From contig CACZQZ010000101.1 of the NCBI GenBank assembly GCA_902783405.1, forward strand, positions 1 through 8,536: a stretch of 8,536 nucleotides of DNA, read 5' to 3'. Position 1 is the first letter of the stretch; every line of letters starts with the position of its first letter. Shown piece after piece: positions 1-4,202 of this stretch. The position numbers were made by a program, and so were the translations under genes. Under the pieces are notes generated by a model that was not told the DNA's origin, searched no databases, and saw nothing but the letters and a program-made list of their open reading frames with translations. The stretch comes from an uncultured Erysipelotrichaceae bacterium (lineage in GTDB: Bacteria; Bacillota_I; Bacilli_A; RF39; UBA660).

Positions 1-755
1 ACATGAGTATCTTTCATATTTACTTTGTTTAAAATATTTTCTTCTACAAAGTTATAATAATTCATTCCACTAGCATGCTCAATCACATATTTAAGTACCA
101 TAGCACCCATATCAGTATATGGTCTTGTATTATCACTTTCTCTATCAATATATACATCTAATAATATTTTTTCTGCTTCTTCTTTTGATTTTACATTATC
201 TACTCTTTCTTTTGTTTTAAGTGGAACACCAAAAGAAATTAAATCAAAAATAGTAACTCCTTTTAAATTTTTAAATTCAGGAGCATATCTTGTAACTTCA
301 TCATTTAAATGAATCGTACCATTTTGAACTAGTTTTAAAATACTTAATGATGTAAATAATTTTGTTACGGATGCTAAATCAAAAATAGTGTCTTCTGTCA
401 TTTTATCTATACTAGGTACGATATTTCCAAATTCATCTAATTTTACTTCTTGTCTATTTCCAATAATAATTGTTTCTTTATAATTTTTTGTACCATAACT
501 AAATACCATACCAGGAGTAATTTCTTTTTTATAAATAAAATCTTTTACTTTTTGTTCTATACCAGATTTTAAATATAACATATTTCTGATTTCTTCTAAG
601 GAATAATCTTTATATTTTGTTACTAATTCAACAACTGGTTTTAATAATTCATAATAGTCTTTTTTTGTATATAAACCTTGTTGCTGTTTTAAAGCACCAA
701 TATTTTGATTATGATATAATTTTTCAACATAATTTTCTAAGTATTCTTCTAACAC
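1..755 (-). CDS. Beta-lactamase-family serine hydrolase, C-terminus outside window
   Basis: The minus-strand frame stays open from 755 to the window edge (251 codons plus 2 bases), so the C-terminus is missing. I chose the GTG at 755-753 because an AGGTGA site (767-762) sits 6 nt upstream; the in-frame TTG at 761 abuts that site. The protein has an N-terminal extension of about 70 residues without a signal peptide. The penicillin-binding-protein/class C beta-lactamase fold then begins. ASVTK (128-132) supplies the SxxK nucleophile Ser129 and Lys132. PYTDMG (212-217) occupies the place of the YxN motif, with Asp where Asn is usual. The segment LISFGVPL (172-179) replaces the usual LLTHTSGLP. 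The KTG-like box would lie outside the window. Family members are esterases, D-Ala-D-Ala peptidases or beta-lactamases. With no export signal this is probably an intracellular esterase/peptidase-like enzyme; the substrate cannot be told. Confidence 0.85.
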   Translation of the reverse strand, partial: MLEEYLENYVEKLYHNQNIGALKQQQGLYTKKDYYELLKPVVELVTKYKDYSLEEIRNMLYLKSGIEQKVKDFIYKKEITPGMVFSYGTKNYKETIIIGNRQEVKLDEFGNIVPSIDKMTEDTIFDLASVTKLFTSLSILKLVQNGTIHLNDEVTRYAPEFKNLKGVTIFDLISFGVPLKTKERVDNVKSKEEAEKILLDVYIDRESDNTRPYTDMGAMVLKYVIEHASGMNYYNFVEENILNKVNMKDTH

Positions 756-760
756 ACACA

Positions 761-810
761 ATCACCTATATTAATTCTAGCATGAAAAAAACAGATAAAC
801 AATGTTATCT
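761..810 (-). repeat. 50-bp direct repeat, copy 1 (terminator-promoter-SD cassette)
   Basis: This 50-bp segment matches 2327-2376 at 49 of 50 positions, in the same orientation; the only difference is position 777 versus 2343, inside the -10 element. Read on the minus strand it contains a hairpin, a T-tract, an extended -10 and the Shine-Dalgarno site of the serine hydrolase. Identity stops at both ends of the cassette, so what has been copied or conserved is a control region and not a gene. Confidence 0.9.
774..802 (-). promoter_or_regulatory. Sigma-A-like extended -10 promoter for the serine hydrolase
   Basis: On the minus strand TGCTAGAAT (782-774) is an extended -10, and TTGTTT (802-797) lies 17 bp upstream as a weak -35. 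Transcription would start near 768, at or just before the Shine-Dalgarno AGGTGA (767-762), leaving a leader of only about 12 nt. The inverted repeat AGATAA/TTATCT (793-810) overlaps the -35 and could be an operator or part of a terminator hairpin. This is inferred from motif matches alone. Confidence 0.55.
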
Positions 811-888
811 ATTTTATTCTAAATTTTTAATTGATTTTTTTGTCTTAATGTTTGTTTTAAAGTAAAACGCGTTATATACATTCTTTTA

Positions 889-1023
889 CTATTTAAAATA
901 TTTTATATTATTTAATAATTCTCCTCTTGATTTATTTTTTATTTCCTTTTTTATAATATTAATTCTATTTGATAATTCAGGATGATATTTTTGTTCCTCT
1001 ATATAATATCATATATCATAACC
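889..1023 (-). pseudogene. Possible gene remnant downstream of the GNAT gene
   Basis: Directly after the GNAT stop (TGA 1026-1024) the same frame runs 44 codons to TAG at 891-889, broken only by a TGA at 1011-1009. The second part encodes 39 residues with protein-like composition (EEQKYHPELSNRI, then a Lys/Glu-rich tail). It has no start codon or ribosome site. It may be the decayed C-terminus of another gene, a former extension of the GNAT protein, or chance in AT-rich DNA. The rest of 811-1023 holds only an AGTAAAA/TTTTACT inverted repeat (861-867, 884-890) of unknown use. Confidence 0.3.
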
Positions 1024-1590
1024 TCATTTACTTATATTTTTATATTCGATTTTATCTTTATTATATTTTAAAGATTTTAATAAATCATTATGATAATAAA
1101 TATTTTCTATTCCTACATAAATTCCTAATGGTTCAAATGTAGATTGTCCAACGAATTCACCACCTAAAGATTTATGAAATTCATTTGAAGGATTTCCTTT
1201 CAAACATTTTGTTATTAACGTTGTATAGCCATTTTTAATCATTTCTTCCATGCAAGCTACTGCTAATTTACGACCAATTCCTAATTTTTGATAGTCATCA
1301 AGAATATAACCTGCATAAATTTCTCCAGCATCAGTATAATTTTCATCTCTTGTCTTTCCATATGTACTATATCCAATTATTTTTCCATCAATTTCAGCAA
1401 CAAAAATATTGTTTTTTTCTTTTATACTTTTTTTATTTCTTTCAATTCTAGCCAGATTCTTAGATTGTAATTTGTCAATTACTTCTTGTGGAATTAGTCC
1501 ATTATAAGTTGTATTCCAAACTTTGATATTTATATCAATTAATCTTTCAGCTTCTTCTGGGTATGCTTTTCTAATAATTATATTTTCCAT
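1024..1590 (-). CDS. GNAT-family N-acetyltransferase
   Basis: This 188-residue protein is a complete Gcn5-related acetyltransferase, a cytosolic enzyme that moves acetyl from acetyl-CoA to an amine. The N-terminal strand IIIRKAYPEEAERLIDI (4-20) and KVWNTTYNGLIP (23-34) match the small-molecule/peptide branch. The fold core follows with FVAEIDGKIIGYSTYG (63-78). The acetyl-CoA pyrophosphate loop is QKLGIG (101-106, the Q/RxxGxG/A motif A). The later motif is KGNPSNEFHKSLGGEF (131-146), with an Asn and a Phe-His in the usual positions. The ATG follows a clear AGGTGA site. Only 20 bp separate it from the NUDIX gene upstream, so the two are probably cotranscribed from the promoter near 2340. The acceptor substrate cannot be deduced. 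The Lys/Tyr-rich tail after residue 170 is not part of the fold. Confidence 0.9.
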   Translation of the reverse strand: MENIIIRKAYPEEAERLIDINIKVWNTTYNGLIPQEVIDKLQSKNLARIERNKKSIKEKNNIFVAEIDGKIIGYSTYGKTRDENYTDAGEIYAGYILDDYQKLGIGRKLAVACMEEMIKNGYTTLITKCLKGNPSNEFHKSLGGEFVGQSTFEPLGIYVGIENIYYHNDLLKSLKYNKDKIEYKNISK

Positions 1591-1610
1591 ATTATCATCA
1601 CCTCAGTTAC

Positions 1611-2123
1611 TTATATTTGTCTAATATTTTTTTTATATTCTAAAACCATTTTAAAAGGTTCTATGTTACCTTTTCTAAATTGTTCTTTTTCTATTAGATT
1701 AATTATTTCCTTTTCATTCATCCAATAAATATTTTCAACTTCTTCATTTTGAAGTTTAATTTCATTTTTATTGATTATTTTATTTGAATAATATATTTCT
1801 ACAAAACAATTTTTATATTTCATAGTATCTATATATTGTATATCATTATCATCTAAAGTAATATTAAGTTCTTCTTTAATTTCTTTTTTACATGTTGTAA
1901 AACCATTATCTTTAAATGTAACATGTCCACCAGTAGTAGCATACTTACTTCCTTTTTCTTTAGAAGTTTTTTGAATTAAAAATTTTCCATTATTTTCAAT
2001 GAATATAAGTATCATCATAAAATTTTTATTATTACTTAATTCCATCTTTTTTGATCTTTCAATGCTTTCATTAAGTATATTTTTATTATCATCAAAAACT
2101 TGTAATAATTCTTCTTTTTCCAT
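1611..2123 (-). CDS. NUDIX hydrolase
   Basis: The protein has 170 residues, normal for a single-domain NUDIX enzyme, which hydrolyses a nucleoside diphosphate linked to another moiety using a divalent cation. The N-terminus, with LQVFDDNKNIL (7-17) and a later Arg (23), resembles the IPP-isomerase/YfcD-type subgroup. The core strand FIENNGKFLIQKTS (41-54) precedes TGGHVTF (64-70). The Nudix box spans about residues 65-88: KEIKEEL carries the metal-binding glutamates 81, 84 and 85. The box is degenerate: Lys replaces the usual Arg before the first Glu, Asn replaces the Gly after it, and the Gly-Glu of the first half is missing (KDNG). Activity or metal use may therefore differ. The start ATG follows AGAGGTGA. 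It is the first intact gene behind the copy-2 cassette promoter and precedes the GNAT gene by 20 bp. Confidence 0.85.
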   Translation of the reverse strand: MEKEELLQVFDDNKNILNESIERSKKMELSNNKNFMMILIFIENNGKFLIQKTSKEKGSKYATTGGHVTFKDNGFTTCKKEIKEELNITLDDNDIQYIDTMKYKNCFVEIYYSNKIINKNEIKLQNEEVENIYWMNEKEIINLIEKEQFRKGNIEPFKMVLEYKKNIRQI

Positions 2124-2142
2124 TGCTTTTTCACCTCTTTTG

Positions 2143-2322
2143 CTATAAATATTTATTAAAAATGTTTTTAATCATTATATTAAGAATTTTATCTTTTTTT
2201 AATACTTTCATTTTTATATAATTTTCTAAGTGCTTGTATATATGTTCTCATAATGATTCTTTGGAATTTGATAAGTCTGGTTTATATGTATTTTTTTTAC
2301 TTAATTCATTTAATATATTCAT
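2143..2322 (-). pseudogene. Remnant gene behind the copy-2 promoter, interrupted by TGA
   Basis: An ATG at 2322-2320 sits 5 nt from a good AGGTGA site (2333-2328) and directly behind the duplicated promoter. The frame reads MNILNELSKK and onward for 24 codons to a TGA at 2250-2248. The same frame then continues 34 more codons (EHIYKHLENYIKMK, then Lys/Ile-rich) to TAG at 2145-2143. I recognise no family. A short resemblance (HLENYI versus YLENYV near the start of the serine hydrolase) hints at a duplicated 5' end. Possibilities are a real 24-residue peptide, a pseudogene with one nonsense codon, or chance. Reading TGA as Trp would contradict the neighbouring genes, which all use TGG. Confidence 0.4.
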
Positions 2323-2326
2323 CAGT

Positions 2327-2376
2327 ATCACCTATATTAATTTTAGCATGAAAAAAACAGATAAACAATGTTATCT
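2327..2376 (-). repeat. 50-bp direct repeat, copy 2 (terminator-promoter-SD cassette)
   Basis: This is the partner of 761-810, with 49/50 identity. It carries the same hairpin, T-tract, extended -10 and Shine-Dalgarno core, here in front of the remnant gene and the NUDIX-GNAT pair. The similarity stops just after the hairpin arm, although copy 2 extends the stem by two pairs (ACAGATAA/TTATCTGT). Confidence 0.9.
2340..2368 (-). promoter_or_regulatory. Extended -10 promoter for the NUDIX-GNAT operon
   Basis: On the minus strand TGCTAAAAT (2348-2340) is an extended -10, with TTGTTT (2368-2363) 17 bp upstream. The start point would fall near 2334, just before the Shine-Dalgarno site, as in copy 1. 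It probably transcribes the remnant at 2143-2322 and then the NUDIX and GNAT genes, since no closer promoter is evident. Confidence 0.55.
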
Positions 2377-2378
2377 GT
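2350..2378 (-). terminator. Rho-independent terminator / operator-like palindrome, minus strand
   Basis: On the minus strand ACAGATAA (2378-2371) pairs with TTATCTGT (2364-2357) across the 6-nt loop CATTGT, followed at once by a run of T ending at 2351. That is an 8-bp stem plus T-tract, a plausible intrinsic terminator for the remnant whose stop codon lies inside the stem (2373-2371). The same palindrome covers the -35 of the downstream promoter, so an operator role is equally possible. Confidence 0.5.
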
Positions 2379-2619
2379 GTAAAAATTTTTCATCTTGAGA
2401 AATGTTTTGTTGTTTTTCTTTAAGAATATTTAATTGTGATTCAGTTAATTTATTGCTAATTGATAATCCATAATAATTTAATTTATCTTCATATAAGTTA
2501 ATTGTATTTAAACTTATTCCATATGTTTTTTTAACTAATTTAGTTTTATCAATACCTAGTGTTTGATAAATATATAATTTAGAGTAAGGACCATAATGAA
2601 TACCATTAAATTGACAAAA
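2371..2619 (-). pseudogene. C-terminal remnant of an unrecognised protein
   Basis: The minus-strand frame encodes 82 residues ending at TAA (2373-2371), preceded in frame by TGA (2622-2620), without a start codon or ribosome site. The product looks like real protein: GIHYGPYSKLYIYQTLGID, then LVKKTYGISLNTINLYEDKL, then GLSISNKL and a Lys/Gln-rich tail. The regular spacing of GID, YGIS and YGLS suggests the end of a folded domain. I do not recognise the family. It appears to be the 3' end of a gene whose 5' part was lost, and its stop codon lies in the hairpin of the duplicated cassette. Confidence 0.5.
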
Positions 2620-2689
2620 TCATTATAATTTATTTTTATAAATTTTTTTAAAAAAAAGTAAAATACTATAGAAAACAAAAAAATTCATG

Positions 2690-2714
2690 ATTGATTTAAG
2701 AAATATTATAATTT
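2690..2714 (+). repeat. 25-bp repeat of the HMA-gene 3' end, upstream copy
   Basis: This stretch matches 3555-3579 at 24 of 25 positions (ATTGATTTAAGAAATATT, then one mismatch, then TAATTT). The downstream copy spans the last codon and TGA stop of the HMA-like gene. The upstream copy follows no open frame, so it looks like the tail of a lost duplicate. The interval 2620-2690 is A/T-rich and I see no gene in it. Confidence 0.6.
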
Positions 2715-2729
2715 ATAAAATAAGTATTG

Positions 2730-2762
2730 ACACTCCAAGGTATTAGAGTGTTATTTTATTTT
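2730..2762 (+). terminator. Probable intrinsic terminator hairpin
   Basis: ACACTC (2730-2735) pairs with GAGTGT (2746-2751) across a 10-nt loop. The 3' side continues TATTTTATTTT and the 5' side carries AAAATAA, the A-rich/T-rich flanks typical of a two-way terminator. It would end transcription of whatever once lay upstream. A perfect TTGACA (2727-2732) overlaps the stem, but no good -10 lies 16-18 bp downstream, so promoter activity is uncertain. Confidence 0.45.
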
Positions 2763-2770
2763 CAGAAAAG

Positions 2771-2984
2771 TGGAATATAATAAATTGTTCAAGTTGTAAA
2801 TATTTAGATAAAAAAAAAGATGGTGCTATAATTGGATGTTGTTACTATTGCTCATATAAAAAAATGTTATGTTAATGTATCAGATAATAATTGTGAAAAA
2901 TATGAAGATGCTTAAGGTAAAAAAATTTATGATTGTAATAAAATTTATGAAGAAGGAATGCAATAACATAATGATACAACTTAA
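2771..2984 (+). pseudogene. Frameshifted Cys-rich small-protein pseudogene
   Basis: The first frame reads WNIINCSSCKYLDKK, a Gly-Ala-Ile stretch, then GCCYYCSYKK, ending at TAA 2873-2875. Continuing in the next frame from 2868 gives YVNVSDNNCEKYEDA, then TAA (2913-2915), a KIYDCNKIYEEGMQ segment, TAA (2964-2966) and HNDTT. The pieces join naturally around an A7 run (2858-2864). The arrangement CxxC, C-C-x-x-C and a later C looks like a small zinc-binding or metal-responsive protein with an acidic Tyr-rich tail. No ATG or Shine-Dalgarno site precedes it. It is almost certainly inactive; the family was judged only from cysteine spacing. Confidence 0.6.
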
Positions 2985-3053
2985 ACTTCTACATATATGT
3001 TCATATTAATAATGATTGTTATCATGAATATTATAGCAAATATATTTTAATAG

Positions 3054-3082
3054 TTTACTAAATATATTATTAAAGATATAAT
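3054..3082 (+). promoter_or_regulatory. Sigma-A promoter for the HMA-like gene
   Basis: TTTACT (3054-3059) and a perfect TATAAT (3077-3082) are 17 bp apart. Transcription would begin near 3089, close to the AAAGGTG ribosome site (3090-3096). An imperfect inverted repeat just upstream (ATGATTGTTATCAT core, about 3012-3025) could be a regulator site. Confidence 0.65.
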
Positions 3083-3106
3083 ATTTATGAAAGGTGTGAT
3101 TTCATA

Positions 3107-3559
3107 ATGGAAAAATTAACTTTGAAAATTGATGGTTCTAACTTTTTTAATGATGATTTAAAAAATTATTTGAATTCGTTAAATGGTGTCATTGATTCAA
3201 AGATTGATGGAAAAAATGATGAAATATATGTTGAATATGATTCATCAATTATTTCTTTGAAATTATTAATAATAGAAATTTCACTATATTTAGATACCAC
3301 TAAAAGACCTTTCATTTTTTCATTTGATAAACATCGTAATAGTAAAAACAAAAAAGATACAATTGTTATAAAAGATTTATGTTGTGAATATTGCTTAATG
3401 AGCATGATTGAAGATTTACTTGAAATTGATGGTATTGAAAGTGCATTTACAGATTTTGATTATCATAAAAAAAATAATGTAAATATATTTATTACCTATA
3501 ATGACAAATTAATAAAAAATAATCAGTTAAATGAAATAAAGGAAAAATTTAATAATTGA
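3107..3559 (+). CDS. Tandem HMA-like (heavy-metal-associated fold) protein
   Basis: The 150-residue protein appears to be two HMA-type ferredoxin-like domains. Domain 1 (about 3-77) has the pattern of an HMA strand, helix and GV turn (LNSLNGVIDSKID, 22-34) and the YVEYDSS strand, but the metal-binding MxCxxC loop is replaced by GSNFFNDD (10-17). Domain 2 (about 84-148) keeps a cysteine loop, LCCEYC (91-96), giving CxxC at Cys93 and Cys96 plus Cys92, then LLEIDGIESAF. In the family such loops bind soft metal ions such as Cu(I) or Zn(II) for chaperoning or sensing. There is no transmembrane segment, so it is cytosolic. It has its own promoter and a ribosome site 10 nt before the ATG. The neighbouring Cys-rich pseudogene hints at former metal-related functions here. 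The assignment rests on a fold-like pattern, and the metal is unknown. Confidence 0.6.
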   Translation: MEKLTLKIDGSNFFNDDLKNYLNSLNGVIDSKIDGKNDEIYVEYDSSIISLKLLIIEISLYLDTTKRPFIFSFDKHRNSKNKKDTIVIKDLCCEYCLMSMIEDLLEIDGIESAFTDFDYHKKNNVNIFITYNDKLIKNNQLNEIKEKFNN

Positions 3560-3579
3560 TTTAAGAAATATTTTAATTT
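3555..3579 (+). repeat. 25-bp repeat of the HMA-gene 3' end, in-gene copy
   Basis: This is the partner of 2690-2714 (24/25 identical). It covers the last bases and TGA stop of the HMA-like gene and the left arm of its terminator. Confidence 0.6.
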
Positions 3580-3594
3580 TAGAATTAATTTTTT
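3573..3594 (+). terminator. Weak intrinsic terminator after the HMA-like gene
   Basis: TTAATT (3573-3578) pairs perfectly with AATTAA (3583-3588) across TTAG, followed by six T (3589-3594). The stem is all A-T, so termination may be partial. Confidence 0.4.
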
Positions 3595-3624
3595 CATCAA
3601 TTTTCGTTGACAAATTCATCAATT
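3593..3624 (+). promoter_or_regulatory. Direct repeats TTCATCAATT flanking the rpmH -35
   Basis: TTCATCAATT occurs exactly at 3593-3602 and 3615-3624, a period of 22 bp or two helical turns. The copies bracket the -35 hexamer of the rpmH promoter, a layout that would suit a dimeric regulator on one DNA face. No known operator consensus was recognised. Confidence 0.4.
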
Positions 3625-3635
3625 ATATATATAAT
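3607..3635 (+). promoter_or_regulatory. Consensus sigma-A promoter of rpmH
   Basis: A perfect TTGACA (3607-3612) and a perfect TATAAT (3630-3635) are separated by exactly 17 bp. The predicted start near 3642 leaves a leader of about 36 nt with a strong AGGAGGTG ribosome site (3665-3672). This is the strongest promoter in the window, fitting a ribosomal protein gene. Confidence 0.9.
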
Positions 3636-3677
3636 TATGTAGCAAAGAGATTTTTTTATAGCTCAGGAGGTGTGAAA

Positions 3678-3800
3678 ATGAAAAGAACATATCAACCTAA
3701 TAATAGAAAAAAAGCTAAAAAACAAGGTTTTATGGCAAGAATGAAATCTGGTATCGTAGCACGCCGTAGAAGACATGGACGTAAGGCTTTAGTTCACTAA
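3678..3800 (+). CDS. rpmH: 50S ribosomal protein L34 (bL34)
   Basis: The frame encodes 40 residues. MKRTYQPNNRKKAKKQGF at the N-terminus and ARRRRHGRKAL near the C-terminus are the hallmarks of bL34, a small, very basic protein that binds 23S rRNA in the large subunit. The usual Bacillota length is 44; the missing residues are between ARM (20-22) and the RRRR run (29-32), where KSGIVA replaces the common ten-residue SSKNGRLVLA-type segment. The AGGAGGTG site lies 5 nt before the ATG. It is the first gene of the classic rpmH-rnpA-yidC-jag block and has a consensus promoter. A hairpin terminator directly downstream probably keeps its expression above that of rnpA. Confidence 0.97.
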   Translation: MKRTYQPNNRKKAKKQGFMARMKSGIVARRRRHGRKALVH

Positions 3801-3806
3801 TATAAT

Positions 3807-3829
3807 TCACTGCGATGCAGTGATTTTTT
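3807..3829 (+). terminator. Intrinsic terminator/attenuator between rpmH and rnpA
   Basis: TCACTGC (3807-3813) pairs perfectly with GCAGTGA (3817-3823) across the 3-nt loop GAT and is followed by six T (3824-3829). No separate promoter is visible before rnpA, whose ribosome site starts 4 nt later, so this is most likely a partial terminator that lowers rnpA-yidC-jag transcription relative to rpmH. Confidence 0.85.
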
Positions 3830-3845
3830 CTTAGGAGGAATTTTA

Positions 3846-4202
3846 ATGAAAAAAAAGAATATACTTAAAGAAAATCATGATTTTAATCGTATGATAGAAA
3901 GTATAAGGCCTTTAAGATATAAGTATTACAACATATATATAGAAAGAAATACGAATGATTTATATAAATTTGGTATTTCTGTAGGAAAAAAAGTTGGAAA
4001 TGCTGTTAAAAGAAATAAAATAAAAAGACAAATAAAAGATATATTAGATAAAAAAGACTATCAAAATTCCTTTAATTGTATTATAATGGTAAAGAAGGAG
4101 ATAGTAGATAAAACATATCAAGAAATGAAGCAAGACTTAGAAAAAGCTTTAAAAAAAATAAATATATATAAAGGAGAAGAAAATGAAAAAGAATTTCACT
4201 AA
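3846..4202 (+). CDS. rnpA: Ribonuclease P protein component
   Basis: The 118-residue basic protein is the protein subunit of RNase P, which with the RNA subunit RnpB removes the 5' leader of precursor tRNA. The diagnostic region is FGISVGKKVGNAVKRNKIKR (residues 42-61), with the RNR-type motif RNKIKR at 56-61 that contacts the P RNA. The N-terminal part (LKENHDFNRMIESI) matches the family start in a diverged form. Length is normal (110-120). The ATG follows AGGAGGAA at 3833. Its last 20 nt overlap the yidC start in another frame, and the ribosome site of yidC lies inside rnpA, which suggests translational coupling. It depends on readthrough of the hairpin after rpmH. Confidence 0.95.
   Translation: MKKKNILKENHDFNRMIESIRPLRYKYYNIYIERNTNDLYKFGISVGKKVGNAVKRNKIKRQIKDILDKKDYQNSFNCIIMVKKEIVDKTYQEMKQDLEKALKKINIYKGEENEKEFH

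Noticed and set aside
617..865. Plus-strand open frame of 82 codons
   Set aside because: It lies mostly opposite the serine hydrolase, has no ribosome site, and encodes a low-complexity hydrophobic product.
1288..1470. Plus-strand open frame inside the GNAT gene
   Set aside because: It is the antisense shadow of a confidently assigned gene, with a Phe/Ile/Ser-rich product and no ribosome site.
2727..2754. Resemblance to the HrcA operator CIRCE (CACTC and GAGTG arms preceded by TTG)
   Set aside because: The spacer is 10 nt where CIRCE needs 9, the outer arm bases do not match TTAG/CTAA, and the T-rich tail fits a terminator better. No heat-shock gene follows.
3166..3405. Minus-strand open frame inside the HMA-like gene
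   Set aside because: Antisense shadow without a ribosome site; the sense frame has a promoter, SD and domain motifs.
3560..3677. Replication origin upstream of rpmH
   Set aside because: No TTATCCACA-type DnaA boxes and no dnaA were found; the region is filled by a terminator, direct repeats and a promoter.
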